Positions 11,838-24,170 are shown, counted from the stretch's first letter. The stretch: 64,000 nucleotides of DNA from Plasmopara viticola (GCA_001695595.3 MBPM02000185.1:1-64000), one strand, 5' to 3'. The notes: generated by a model not told the origin, from the sequence alone. Program-made: numbers and translations.

Positions 11838-13147
11838 GCATGAGTCACAGCTTTGGAAACACCTTAAGCCTTCATGTTCGATGTCATTTGAATTAACAAT
11901 TTTGTAACATCTACGCAAGCCTAGTTTAAGCTCTTCATTTGTACCCAATTCATTGTCGAAGTATAATAAAACAAGGAACGAGGTAAGCTCATAGTGTCCG
12001 AGTACTACCACCTCCAGCGTGAGCACGCTACATCGTCGGCGGATGACTCGGATGCTCATAGAACGCACTCATGTAGCTCCAGTGAGAGTAAGGCCTTAAG
12101 ACAGCTTACTAAATCAATCTTTGTTTCTCTTGATTGAAGCGGTGGCCAGACTTTTATCCCTTTATTTCCTTGACGCAGTCCAAGATTATGGTCATTATCT
12201 TGTTTCGAAAAAGAGCTTTCCAACTGCAGCAACCTTTTGCTGACCACGCCGGTAGAGCCAAAATAAAAGACGTGCGCCATCAGCTCTAACCCTCAGACGC
12301 AGAAGGGTCACATCAGAAACTGCCGGAATATGTGGGCAGCCTGGGTTTTCGAACTAGTAGAATGGCTTTGCAACAAAAACGGTTACGGCAGCAACCGTAG
12401 CAATGCTTATTGGTATCATATGTAATACCAAATGAAGCCATCTGAAGCAGCAATTGGTATATGAACAGAAGCAGACACTAGTACCAAATTTACAAGCCTG
12501 TTGACTTATGAAGGAAGCACTAAGCGTGATATCAAGTCGAAAGAAACGCTGAACCTATAAGAAAAACATGGCATAAAAAAATAAACGAACGCAGTGCATC
12601 ACAAATTTTGGTCCAACTTTAATACATTGCCAAAGCATTTTAGCGGCATGTCATACTTATGGCGGCTTAGAATTAAAATGGGCTTGCAACTTGGCCAAAT
12701 TTTTAGTAAACCTCATTGCTTAACGACCCCACGTCAACATTATCAATAAGGGAGGAATAATGTCAGGCTTTTCGTATGCAAAACAAGCCTTATAGAAGGC
12801 TGTTCCCGAAATCGCACGAAAGAAAAAGTATTTTCTGCTTATCTCGTTGCAGACGCCGCAACGCATTTACCCAATCGCAAAACGTTTGTGTAGTGCTTGC
12901 GAGCTAGATGATTTTGTCCTTTCGTCCTCAAACAACATGATTTATTTATTATCCATCTTATAAGCTTTCTTGATTAGTGATCAGATTAAGCATTTCATAA
13001 TACCTCCTAGCTGATTGATACAATAGCCACGTTGGAATTTCGTGTGTAGATAAAACATAACCATTTACCTTCTTGTATTACTTTGAAGTCAACAGCCTTT
13101 ACGACACCTCTAAACTGCATTACAATGTAATTCCCAGTAAAGTCAAC
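11838..13147. other. AT-rich spacer, nothing recognised
   Basis: Only short open frames without recognisable motifs are present between the kinesin pseudogene and the EER-protein gene. I see no repeat shared with the rest of the window. Confidence 0.5.
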
Positions 13148-13714
13148 TCAGCCTGTTCTTTTTGGATATGCAACTGCCAGAAAATATATAGCAACCCCAA
13201 ATGCTGCGAGTCCTACAGCATACCAAACCCAGCGTACGCTATTCGCTGACTTTCCGCGCCAGAGACCGCCAGACTTGACCACGGACTTGCCAAGGTTTTC
13301 AACAGTATTGTCATTGACATTGAGCTTCCCGCTTCTCGCCTGGTTTGTGAGATCAATGACGTCCTTGTTCTTCAGAATGGCCGCTAGGGCTTCGGGGTCT
13401 TTCTGGATGGATACGGCTCGGCGAAGGGTTTTGTCATCCACACTTAAAGTTTTAGCCAGCTTGTCGTCGATCTCCTTCGTCTTGGACGAAAATTTGAAGT
13501 TTTTGAAGAATTTAGGCATCCGCTCTTCTTCGTTGGCATCCCCTTCTGTCGAATTTGCAAACTTATTGTCAGCAGGCCCTTGCTTGTCGAAATCGGCAGA
13601 TGAGGAGCTGGAGTGATTGCTGAGCTCCGGGGTCTGTACTGTTGCACTCACTGGCACGAGGTGCAGAATAGCGACGGTGGTCACAATTAGTGCCAAAAAA
13701 GTACTCCTATGCAT
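13148..13714 (-). CDS. Candidate secreted EER effector with C-terminal membrane anchor (188 aa)
   Basis: The frame is open further upstream to 13903, but the ATG at 13714 gives a typical signal peptide (MHRSTFLALIVTTVAILHLVPVSA) and is preferred as the start. A Ser-rich stretch follows, then NEEER at residues 61-65, the position of the EER motif in oomycete RxLR-type effectors. No RxLR precedes it. The central part (residues 66-150) is charged and helical, with no family I recognise. A single hydrophobic segment lies at residues 162-183 (VWYAVGLAAFGVAIYFLAVA), followed by a short basic tail (YPKRTG). This layout resembles effectors that are secreted and then anchored in a host membrane by a C-terminal segment. 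An alternative is a type I membrane protein of the oomycete itself. Single exon; function unknown. Confidence 0.7.
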   Translation of the reverse strand: MHRSTFLALIVTTVAILHLVPVSATVQTPELSNHSSSSSADFDKQGPADNKFANSTEGDANEEERMPKFFKNFKFSSKTKEIDDKLAKTLSVDDKTLRRAVSIQKDPEALAAILKNKDVIDLTNQARSGKLNVNDNTVENLGKSVVKSGGLWRGKSANSVRWVWYAVGLAAFGVAIYFLAVAYPKRTG

Positions 13715-14315
13715 GGCAAGCCAGCAAGTCGCAGTCAATTGGAGTCGTTTCACGCGGCACGAATGGTTGTAAATTGAGGGAGTTAAATCGAAATAAAGGT
13801 TTTTGGGGCAATGACGTCGGACATGGATTTTACATACAATGGAAGGGCGAATTACACACTTTACAAAGAAAAGAATTATTAGAATGCCAAGTGTTGTATG
13901 CATCCTACAATGGCTGCGCTTTTGCCTTCTTGAGCATCAGAAATTTCATCGTGTGTTTGTGTTGCCTTTCCCGAGTCATTTTATGTAGTAGATCATGTCC
14001 TTACTCCTCAAGGCTAGCTATTGTAGGTCAAGCTATGTAGTAATTAATATTTAGCAGGCAATTAATTTAACGCTTTTTTCGCTCACAAATAGAGTCATAT
14101 TGAATTGGTGTAGTAATATTTGAGAATAATAATGCAAAGCTCGTCAACAAAAGCAATGCCCACCCCCATTAAGCTGACCGTGCACTGGTCTAGCTAGATA
14201 TGAAGCCACTTTTACCTTCAGCGATTCCAAAATGTCTATTCCGATATACAACAACTTCTTGACCGTGCTATGGCTCTCATTGCTTTTAATTGCCAACATT
14301 TGTAAACGCAAGCTT
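13715..14315. other. Spacer upstream of the EER-protein gene
   Basis: This holds the presumed promoter of the minus-strand EER-protein gene. I see no second gene and no clear core promoter. Confidence 0.4.
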
Positions 14316-14636
14316 GGAAAAGGTTGGGGTGACGCCCTCCTTCCAAGCGCGGGGGCTAAATGCTCGCGCGCTTCGGGCAGAAGCTCTCGGGCTTCTGCAG
14401 GTCTCTAACGAGTCTCACCCTCGACGCGACGGTCTCCAGCACCAGGGCGCCACCTGGGCTCTTACCAAGTCAGAGATAAACAAATTAATGGAAGACCCTC
14501 ACGACCTCGGTGCTGGCTGCACTGCCCGCCGAACGAGACCCGACGTATGCGGACACCACTCTATGCCGTGGACTAGCCAGACTGAGCCTAGCACGTGCAT
14601 AACTTGGCAACGCGATAACGTAATATATTACATTAC
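14316..14636 (+). mobile_element. Short LINE-derived non-autonomous element, copy B (~320 bp)
   Basis: It begins with GGAAAAGGTTGGGG. It consists of three pieces of the longer LINE: the first ~130 bp of the 5' end, a ~29-bp piece from the reverse-transcriptase C-terminal region (ATWALTKSE), and the last ~140 bp ending GCGATAACGTAAT. The two junctions are the same as in the copies at 22.9, 24.2 and 44.4-44.7 kb. Its 124-codon open frame is fused relic sequence, not a gene. No clear target-site duplication is visible. Confidence 0.8.
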
Positions 14637-17600
14637 AAGTCATATCATATATAGCTACCATTAAAGCTTTTTAATTAACAGAGCATGCACTTCTCATTGA
14701 CCCCAACTAAAAATTTTGGCAGTCGCACTCGAATATATTTCTAGCACGCGCACGTCGGTCGATATTATGCAGCGTTGTTGCTGCTTTTTGCGCTGCATGA
14801 GCCGTCTACAGCTTAAACGCAACTTGTGTTTTCATAGTTGTACTACGGGATTTTATACTCTTCCTAAGATCTACCGTTAAGTCTTCTTAGCCATGTCACA
14901 TTGTCCAGTAATCTTATAGGCCCACTCGCCGTGGTCGGTGAAGAAACAGGAAAAAGTAAGCGTAAGCGTTCGAGGCTCTTCTTCTCTTCTTTATCGCTCA
15001 AAGGTGAAGACGTGTCTGTAAGCACCGGGTGACAGAAAGCGATAGCCAAAAAGGAAGCAAAGAAGGGTGGGTCATTTAACATTATATGGATGCCTTAACC
15101 CGTGGGGAGACATTTCCACCGAAAACGGTCTCAATTTTAGCAGCTGCGCCTTTGCATCTCGGGCGGCGTGTCAAATTTGTTCGCAAATGAGGCACTGGGG
15201 CAAAGAATAATTAAGATAATCCTTTTGGTCCAATACGACGGGAAACGTCTGCAAATCGCTTGACTTGGTCACCACTGAGAAAGTCTTTAAAACCTTTGTC
15301 ATCTTTATTTTCGTGGATGTTCGGTACATCTCATTGTTATCCCGGACGTATAATTGCATAGGCTTCCTTCAAAGAGCCGAACACACAACAAATCTGAGAG
15401 CATTCCTTACCACTTTTTTGCGTGACATTTGGCGACTGGCATCTATGATTTGCCTCATCAGTCGATCTAGAGATCGTATCTTTCTAGCCACGACGTACTC
15501 GAGACTGAATCATACTTGTCTATGTCAAGGACGAGAAACGACATTGTGATTTCGGAATCCTCAACTTCTCAGCCGTATCAACTTCGACTTTTGAGACGTT
15601 GAGAGCCATCTTCTTTGACGGTCAAAGCAAAAGACTGCCGTTATACCGTGTTGTTATATGAAGCATAAGTCAGACTATTTGGCTGACAATCATCTTTTGT
15701 CGGTGTGTAAAGTTTTGCTCGCCACGTATCAAGACTCGAAAATAGATTTTCAACGCTCGGACACTTGCGTGATTAAACAGCAGTCCATCTCTGTAAATCT
15801 CTTCTTCGAAAATTGGTAGGTTTTCTTGCTTTGACCTCAAGAGTCTAGTATTGGCGAGAAAAACAACATCTACTGTCTTGGCTGCGGAAAGCAAGGGTAC
15901 ATGATCCTTACCTGTCTCGAAAGGGTCTTAAAAAAGAAATTTGTCTTGCCTAAAGGCATCAAAAGAGTGATGACAGAAATCGCGTTTTTAATGTCGAGAA
16001 AACATTGACAGCAGGAGAAGCGGGTGACATACGTGGAAGTAATGAAGTTGTAGTGTTGTGTGTAGAGTTGATACACACAATGGGAGTTTAGTCCGAGCCA
16101 GCGAGTTCATAGACATTCCTCTTATAGGTCACGACAAGGATCTGTCGTCATTTTAGAGGGGCGAGACTTTCGGTGGACTATATCCTCTTTCAGTTCTCTC
16201 TTCTTCATTGCGCACAGCTTTTTAATGCGATGAGTGCGGAGCGGATTTACCCCTATAAACACAGTCACTTGACCTTGTTGAAAGAGTGATGGACCAGTAT
16301 TAATTGCCGTCAACTCCCTCAGTGAGCATGTAATTAAATACAAGGCCTTTTTTTCTCGCTTAATGGCTAGAGTAGAGTAATATAGGTGTGGTCTACCAGG
16401 TAATAGGGTGCAAATGCCACGTGCAACGGAGCATTCGTGATCAAGATCGCCTTGGTAACTCTCATATAAGAAGAATCGTTTCTGGCTCTAATCCGATCAA
16501 AAGTGGAAGCCTAAAGCTCCACGTCACAATAGGTGATTCCATCAAAGCAACCGGAGGCGGTAATATCTGAACCCTAAGCACAAACTTTGCGTATAGCGTT
16601 CAAGCAACGTGGTGCGCTCTAGCCCGCAAGGCATCAGGAAAGGGTCCACATTCTCAGGTCTATATAGAAGCCCGCAGCTTTCCTGCAAATTTTTAACCGA
16701 TAGATTAGGAAAAGTTGTTCAACATCATTGCGAGAAACCAGCCAGTCAACCTACACGCCTGAGCATTGATTGACTGCAAGTATTTCCAGGTATGACCAGG
16801 CCACACAGCACATTGCACAGAGAAAGCATGCCGAAAAACCACAATCTTTCGGTAAACGACCGCCCATTAGCCTTATTCTTATGAAAGCTGTTTATCCACG
16901 GCAATCTATAAAAATATGGCTCTATTTCTTTTTCTTTTTGTTTTGTCTTCACCATCTCTGCAGCCTTCCAAACAGGTCGTAACATGTCTACCCTTACGCA
17001 ATTCAGGCAAACGGCTTTGTAAGACGGTCACGCTCTAATAGTGCAAGCCGCCATATCCCTTGACTTATGAGCGTATACGTGAAGTTCGAGCCTTCCTTGC
17101 TTGCAAGCAAGAAAGCTTCTGTGCCGGCGAAGCTCAAATTTTGTCAGCAAAAGTACTTCTGCTCTCCAAAGACCTTTTCTTATACCAGTACATGAAACAC
17201 TCTAGTAATGTGGGCTTACGGGTGAGTGTCCACGGTCTCCCATGGTAAGGTAGTCCGTATGCCACGCACCTCTGAACTTTAATTAGCATGACGGCCATGA
17301 AAGCCTTGATCCAAAAGTAAATTTTTGACACTCGATTATTTCAACGAAAGCTAAAACGGCTTATACCGTACAGTAAGTGCTCCCGCTGAGGCTATCGGAG
17401 CATGTGCTACCTGTGTGCTAAATCATAATAGAGATTGAACATCGTGATGCATTATAGCTGCTTGGTTGCATGCTTTCTCCGGCCCATAGAGCCCAGCAAC
17501 TTCCGAGCAGGAAGAACTACTCGACCGACATTTGTGGGGAGAGACTTCTGTCCATCTTGGAATCTTTGCGAGGATTGAAGCAGCCAATTTACCTAGCATA

Positions 17601-18779
17601 AAGTACGAGAGTGACCGGTTGTAAGTAGAGCACACAACACCTTGCGCAGAGGAAGCATGTGGAAAGATGTATGATCTTTGGAAAATGATCATTATTCTTT
17701 TTCGGTCTCAAAGAAAAATATGTCGCACTTTGAAGATATAAAACTACATTCTACCATAGTCAATTTCTTATATGCCAAACTAGATTTTTGGCAGGGACTG
17801 TATCCATTGCGTATCCTTCAAAACACCTCAGAATGTAAATTGGTATCAAAGCAAACAGAATGCGTAAAAGGCATATTTTTATAGCTCATTTAGAAAGCCT
17901 TTGCCACCAAAGCTCGGCTTGTAGCTAGTTTGGTGTTTCTGTACTGTTATAAACATGATTTTCAAATAATAAGGCACCTTCCTAGATATCTTATGACTGC
18001 GTTATTTAATAATTTTTGTAGCTTGCAGCGTTGATCGCGATAATCTGTAAATTCGTCGATTGCTCAAGCGAGCGTATTCAAAGTGACATTTTCATGCTTT
18101 AACCTGATATTTGACTGGGGGAAAGAGATGATAATACAGAGGTCTTTTTAGAAATAGCATGCTGACATCCTAACAACAACATCACCTTGTTATATGACTA
18201 TCTCAAGATACACTTGATTTGTCGGAGCAACACTACGTAGCATTGTTTCGATATGATTTTGAATCTTTTCTTCGCGACTTATTGGAGCATCCATTGAAGG
18301 TGTATCAAAGTGCTTGCAAACTTTGTAATAAGTTCAAGACACACACCCCAACCGTTACGATACCAGGTGAGGAAAGCTTAAAGGTTAAATCTTGTCGTTT
18401 ACATTGCAGATAGTGCGAAAAAATAAGGTTGTTAGCTATTGTTCTGCCAGTCGGGTATTCATTCCATGGTATGCTTCCATACATCCCTACTATTTATTAA
18501 TAGCAAAGACATTCTTTCCAATTTTCTTTTGCGCTCAATAAAAACTACTTGTTTCGTATTCTCGCTTAATTGATTGTGAAGTCTTTCTTAGCATTAGCAC
18601 ATCACGATACACTGATCAGTCATTGCCCTCTTGTAAGCTTTTTTTGCTTGCAATACATAAGATTTAGTACGTTAAGTTATGCCCGTCATTTTTTTCTTGC
18701 AATGACAGTACGAAAAAATTACTCAAACTTTACCATCGGAGAAAGACGTTAAGTGTACAAGTTTACATTGAATCCTCAT
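14637..18779. other. Gene-poor spacer with ancient repeat relics
   Basis: No gene is supported. Two stretches recur elsewhere. 15110-15250 matches 30470-30640 (sharing GGGCGGCGTGTCAAA). 15700-15990 (minus strand) matches 28090-28390 in coding-like blocks (for example CGCGATTTCTGTCATC, CAGCCAAGACAG). A shorter block at 15493-15540 (TATGTCAAGGACGAGAA) resembles 37215-37250. All copies are broken by stops, so these are decayed transposon pieces of unknown family. Confidence 0.5.
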
Positions 18780-18853
18780 CACGTTACAATAAAATAATCT
18801 CCCAGCCATACGAAGTTACCTTGACACGTCGCAATAAAATTATTCTCCCAGCC
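18780..18853. repeat. Two-copy ~45-bp tandem repeat
   Basis: The block CACGTTACAATAAAAT followed by CTCCCAGCC (18780-18807) recurs with three differences at 18825-18853. The units are about 45 bp apart. No function is apparent. Confidence 0.6.
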
Positions 18854-19423
18854 GTCAAAACGAAATTCTATGGTCAACACGGTACAGATCGCTTTGGCAA
18901 GGATTTGCTGCATTAATGGCAAACGACAAATTGCTGTGCCTTTCTATAACTTAAGACAAGGCGCAAAAAGCGTCAAATCAACACACTTTGAAAAATAGAG
19001 TCTCAGACGCGGTAAGCACTGATCGTTCGTCGAGATATTGAGTGTACACAGCAAATATTCAGTTTGGGGAGGTCAGGGTGATCTTTTGCAGTCAGCATTT
19101 GCAGAGGTGCTTTGAAGTAATTGAAAAGTAAGAATGATGGCATGTAAATTTTGTCACATTACGTGCACAAATTTGAGTGGTCTTAACTTTTGTCGCTTGC
19201 TCGTCAGAAGGTTTGTGCCTTGTGTGTGCAGCGCCCACTACCTGATCTTGCTTTGTTTTTCCGCAACACAACTTGATGAACACGCAAATCCTTCAAGGGC
19301 ACAGGAAGGTAAGAAGCGACAAGTAAGAGAAGACAACGAAAGGTCTTTGATGTGCAAAGTGTACAGATGTAAATGAGCCAATGCACGCAGCTGCATTGGG
19401 CGCTATGAACGGACATCACCCCA
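18854..19423. other. Spacer 3' of the long LWY effector
   Basis: No gene is supported. This segment would contain the 3' untranslated region of the minus-strand effector. Confidence 0.4.
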
Positions 19424-21799
19424 CTATAAGCTTGCCTCGATCTTTTGCCTCTCGAGGTAAATGGGGATGTACGCGTCATAAAGTGGAGAGCCCTGAGCGT
19501 TGCGTGCATTGAGGCCCAGCATTTTCAAGAGTTTCTCCATCGACACGCGTGCTTTATCGTAACGTTCAAGCAGCGCTTCTTGCAGAGCTTGTACCATCTC
19601 GGATTGCTTCTTTGTCGCGTTCAGCAATTTCGCCACGTCATCTTCTCCAAACGCGGCGAGAAGCGTCGTGAGCAACGTGTCACGAGACTTGTGCTCGAGC
19701 TTGTATCGATTCATGAAGTCGAGATAGACAGCCAGCAAAGGATTGTCGAGCAGCTCTGATAACGCTCGGTCAATCAATGTTGCCACATCCTCGTCAAGGA
19801 CGGTTGGACTCGCCTTCACTGACGGCTGTGTACTCGACTGGGGTGAACTAGGCCGACGTTGTCGGACCGACTTGACTGCTATGTCAGCCTTAAGAGCCAG
19901 CAATCTCTTGGCGCTTGCAAGCAACTCCTTGGTCACTGTGTCGAGCTCCAACATCGCAAAGACCTCATTTGTGGACATGCCCCATTCCAACCATTTGAGG
20001 ACATTTTCTCTAATTATCATGCGGCTCGGTTGATGTCCAAGATCGCCTACTGCTTTCAGCATTCTCAACATCTTGGTGTACGACGGGTCATTGCCGGGTT
20101 GGGACGCCAACTCCTTTAACTGAGCACTGTCTATCGTTCTAAGATACTCATCGATGGAGCCCACCCAGTGGTCTAGCAATCGAGTGGCATCTGCGTCAAG
20201 TAGCAGCGTCTTGAGAACTTGCTCCGGCTCTGGATGTGTCTTGACCCAGTTCCATACAATCCAACGCATTCGTTTCAGGTCATCTGGCTTGCGATGAAAA
20301 GCTTTAGCACTCAATCTCATGAATGTCTTGATCTCCTCTGGAATCTCGTGCTCGTTCTCCTCCGCGTCGGCGACCCTATTGATATTTAGCACAGAGGTCG
20401 GGCTGTCCATTGACAAGCGAAAGTTGGCTTTTGTCTCATACTCATGGATAAACATCTTCCAGACGGCCTGCGATTTCGTAGCATCTTGACCCTTGCCAGC
20501 CAGCACCATCTCGTACACTTTGCTCGGTTCTACAGACTTATCCACCCACAACTTTACAAACGAGTGAACAATGGACGCGCTGTCCTGGATCTCAGTGTCC
20601 TTAGAGATCAGCATGTTCAATGTCTCAATTTCGGGCTCTCCGACGGGCATACGCACCGTCGACTTTTTCATGAAAGAAATCCAAGTTTTCAGGAGTGGAT
20701 CGTCGACTGGCAATACCCGCAAGACATGCTCTGGTTTTGGGTATATCAATGACATAATGTCGCTCAATTTTCTGAGGGCCTTGAGATTGATAGCGCTTGT
20801 TAGATCGGTCAATTCCATGATTTTGTCTTGCGCCTCTTCATTTTCGAGCTTGTACTTGGTAAAATACGCTCTTAGTCCCCTCCGAGAGTGCATGAGCGCT
20901 TTAAAGAAGTTCGTCGAGTCGCTTTGCTCATGTAGGAATTGCTTTAAGATCGCATGGCCTTGTCTGTGGTCCAAGTTCTTTGGTGACGTGAGCACCGAAA
21001 GCAAGTCGTGATCATGATAAAAGACCTTTTTCAGCCATTGTAGGTCCGTATTGTCAGCTATTTGGTGTTTCGCTGCGTAAGCTCGCACGAAGTTGGACCA
21101 AGTAGGGTACAGAACGTTGCCGAACAAATCTTCCGCGTGCTCGTCGAGTTCGAGGCCAATAAAGACGTCCGTAGGCTTGCGATGGTCAAGCCACAAATCC
21201 TCTTTCGCCTCCATTAAAAGTTTTGCAATCTCTTTCGTGCTCGACTTTTGCATCCCTTTCTTCAGCATCGTAACGAGTCTCTTTTCACTCATTTCACTTC
21301 GCATGGCTCGCGCGACCACTATGCCGGAATCCACTTTTTCTTTCTCCTTTTTGCAAACGAAGATGGCCCAGTTCTTCCAATCCACGTTTTCAAGCAATTC
21401 GTCATCGGGCACTTCATCCAAGTGGAGCTTATGGAAAAGCCTGGTGGGTGACATGTCTGAGGCGAGCCAGAGTTGACGCTCGAGCGTTGCACGTACGTGC
21501 TTTGACAAATTCACGTCTTTATGCAACGCTTTGTATAATTTCGAGGTAGTGGGCAATAACGTCTTTTCCTCATTGGCACCGGACGACGTGTGCGCCTTTG
21601 CGGACGACGTTTGGTTTACCGTGAGCAAAGACGGCGAGTGAAGTGCAGACTTTACGGACGAGAGTGGAGCATCAAGATTCTGCGTGGAAGGAGACGGATT
21701 CTTTGTGAAAGAAGGAATGGAGGCATTCGTGGCAGACTCGGCAGCTGTACTTCTGGCGAAGAGGGTGGCGACGAGGAGCGACACGTAGCGCAAATGCAT
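19424..21799 (-). CDS. Long secreted LWY-repeat effector candidate (791 aa), no RxLR
   Basis: The frame extends to 21952, but the ATG at 21799 is followed at once by a signal peptide (MHLRYVSLLVATLFARSTAA) and is taken as the start. A Ser/Thr/Pro-rich linker (residues 21-75) contains no RxLR but has NEEK at 76-79, a weak EER-like motif. From about residue 95 to the end the protein is helical, with repeating WY/LWY features: Trp or Leu, then P--VF--L-L----LF, then W--Y/F. Examples are LWLASDMSPTRLFHKLHL, LWLDHRKPTDVFIGLEL with TWSNFVRAY, and LEWGMSTNEVFAMLELD. I count about six or seven such units, some degenerate. Tandem LWY arrays of this size occur in Phytophthora effectors such as PSR2, which act inside plant cells. 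Residues 690-715 form a Ser/Pro/Arg-rich break between units. It is a single intronless exon, isolated in gene-poor DNA. The plant target is unknown. Confidence 0.8.
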   Translation of the reverse strand: MHLRYVSLLVATLFARSTAAESATNASIPSFTKNPSPSTQNLDAPLSSVKSALHSPSLLTVNQTSSAKAHTSSGANEEKTLLPTTSKLYKALHKDVNLSKHVRATLERQLWLASDMSPTRLFHKLHLDEVPDDELLENVDWKNWAIFVCKKEKEKVDSGIVVARAMRSEMSEKRLVTMLKKGMQKSSTKEIAKLLMEAKEDLWLDHRKPTDVFIGLELDEHAEDLFGNVLYPTWSNFVRAYAAKHQIADNTDLQWLKKVFYHDHDLLSVLTSPKNLDHRQGHAILKQFLHEQSDSTNFFKALMHSRRGLRAYFTKYKLENEEAQDKIMELTDLTSAINLKALRKLSDIMSLIYPKPEHVLRVLPVDDPLLKTWISFMKKSTVRMPVGEPEIETLNMLISKDTEIQDSASIVHSFVKLWVDKSVEPSKVYEMVLAGKGQDATKSQAVWKMFIHEYETKANFRLSMDSPTSVLNINRVADAEENEHEIPEEIKTFMRLSAKAFHRKPDDLKRMRWIVWNWVKTHPEPEQVLKTLLLDADATRLLDHWVGSIDEYLRTIDSAQLKELASQPGNDPSYTKMLRMLKAVGDLGHQPSRMIIRENVLKWLEWGMSTNEVFAMLELDTVTKELLASAKRLLALKADIAVKSVRQRRPSSPQSSTQPSVKASPTVLDEDVATLIDRALSELLDNPLLAVYLDFMNRYKLEHKSRDTLLTTLLAAFGEDDVAKLLNATKKQSEMVQALQEALLERYDKARVSMEKLLKMLGLNARNAQGSPLYDAYIPIYLERQKIEASL

Positions 21800-22913
21800 G
21801 GCAATGAGTGGCAACGGGTGGTGGAAACGTGGTTGGAGGAGAAGTGAGACGACGGGACCAAGTGGAAAAATGTAGCCGGTTACTGATTTGCGCAATGACG
21901 AACTTGGGACTTCATTATCGAATCCAACCTTTTCACCAGCTTGAAGGGCCATCGAGCAATAATATTCAAAAAAAACTATTTTGTGACACCTAATTGGATT
22001 TGTTGAAGTAATTAGGTACTTTTTACTCCCAAACCTACGCGTGTTTTATGAAATATGTGGCATACACAAAAGTACTACTGGGGGTAATCGGAAATGTATT
22101 GTATACGTCAAGGCGTAGGCCATAATCGCTGCTAAGCTGTCTTTCAAAAATACACTTGTTCACAAGTAGGCAAGCACTGTCGCCGTGTTTTATGTAAAGT
22201 AAGCATCGACTGCAACTACAAGTTTGACTTCTGTGCAAAAAGTGCCGGATCTTGGTGCAAAGATTTACAACCGTAATCAGAAAAGAGCCCCGGTTTTTCC
22301 CACTGCTCTCAGCTGCTCTACTGTGGAGCCAGTCCTTTTACATTAGACCATGCCTTCTCTCGACGACCATGCGTTCATCGAACGCTATCAAGTTTATAAA
22401 GTATGGATGTTCTCATTGAAATAATTATATACAGACAAGCACGCATTTAAAGTAGATCAGATATGTCAAGCGCATAATTTGAGATCGTAAACAGCTTTTG
22501 TGAATTACTGCATCTTTTTGTTAGTGCTGTACGTTGCCACAAGGTACATTACAACGTATCATCGCTGCCGCCACTGCTTCACTCCGTCACTTCCTTCCTA
22601 CTATGCATGAACTTCTGATCTAAGATAGTTACATTCCGGGTCTCTTTATTCAATCAAGATGGATTTTCGTCTTCTACCAGGTACCACACTAGCAATATCA
22701 ATATGATTGGTTTGCCTAATTCAATTGCAGCGGGATTACTTTGCTTTTGGTAGTCGGTGATTCTCACAATTTCTCGGCGCAAGCGAGGAACACGTGTGGC
22801 GTCAACGTTGCAATTTCAGGCTATATTTTTGTTGATCGTAAGGTAGATGTTGCTACTTTAATTGCCCTACACAATGGAATATGAAATATGAAAACAAAAT
22901 ATGTTTAAGAAGT
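21800..22913. other. Spacer upstream of the LWY effector
   Basis: No gene is supported. This is the likely promoter region of the minus-strand LWY effector. The in-frame extension to 21952 is judged 5' untranslated sequence. Confidence 0.4.
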
Positions 22914-23270
22914 ATACGACAAACATTTTTCGGAAAAGGTTGGGGTGACGCCCTCCTTCCAAGCGCGGGGGCTAAATGCTCGCGCGCTTCGGGTAGGTGC
23001 TCTCGGGCATCTGCAGGTCTCTAACGAGTCTCACCCTCGACGCGACGGTCTCCAGCACCAGGGCGCCACCTGGGCTCTTACCAAGTCAGAACTACACAAA
23101 ATAATGGAAGACCCTCACGGCCTCGGTGCTGGCTGCACTGCCCGCCGAACGAGACCCGACGTATGCGGACACCACTCTATGCCGTGGACTAGCCATAGAG
23201 CCTAGCACGTGCATAACTTGGCAACGCGATAACGTAATACAATACAACAATACAATACGACAAACATTTT
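22914..23270 (+). mobile_element. Short LINE-derived element, copy C, with 16-bp target-site duplications
   Basis: The element body runs from 22932 (GGAAAAGG) to about 23254, with the same three-part structure as copy B and an ACAAT-type simple tail. It is flanked by perfect direct repeats ATACGACAAACATTTT at 22914-22929 and 23255-23270. This is the clearest proof that the short form inserts as a unit by target-primed reverse transcription. Confidence 0.88.
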
Positions 23271-24170
23271 GGGCGTGGAATAAATGTGCGAAATAAGCAA
23301 TTTATAGCTAATAATTGTATTCTTTTGCAGCTGAAACGACGAAGAATTGACGTCCAGCTTAATCTGTTATTGAGCTGATGTCTTGTATGTACTGGTATAA
23401 TACCCTATACATAAAAGTGAAATGAAATTGTTTTAACTGATACCATATACAAAATTAATAAGCACTTTGACACACCTTAAAAAGAAGCTCCAACGTGTCG
23501 AGAAAGAGGATTAGGCAGGCAATAAAATGCACATCGAAACAATGCTCGATTGCGATCCGTTACTGTGCAGGTCACTGTAAAATTCATAGATGGACGAGTT
23601 GTTGCTCCAACAAAGCAGGTGTTTGAGAAGATAATGTTTCAAGAGAGCTATAATGCTATTTAGAATGCCAATGCGCGATTTAATGGAATGCTTGCGTACA
23701 TCATTTCCTATGGCTTGTCAAAGAATGAGGCTTAAGCTTGACGTTGTCGCTTTTGGGTCCGCGCGCTTGAACAATCGAAGACTTTACAGACTAGCTGCGT
23801 ACATTTAATTATGATGCATACACTTTATGCCCTATCAACGCCACAGGCACGAGTGGCATATGAAACGGCACACGATGACAATGACGTTGTGATGCATGGA
23901 ACACTATAAATACGATCTATCAACTACATTTCACGTCAATTCTAGTAAGCAACGCAACTTGTTACTTTGACAATCGATTCCTACACCATCGCGAAGAAAA
24001 ATTGATTAATTTTAATTGCACAATACTGCCGAAGTGTCACTGAAGCCGCAATTACAAGGCAGCACATTGGTTTCGCATTGTTTGACCATCAGCACTGTAT
24101 ATAAACACCAAAATGGATGTAGTCGTTTTCTAAATTACAGGGTCAAATTTAGTGTATATTTTTAAATTAG
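23271..24170. other. AT-rich spacer, nothing recognised
   Basis: This stretch lies between two short LINE derivatives. No gene or repeat is recognised. Confidence 0.4.

Noticed and set aside
14290..14664. 124-codon frame starting near 14290 and similar frames at 22945, 24185 and 44403
   Set aside because: All are translations of the same short LINE derivative. Their similarity reflects transposon copies, not a gene family.
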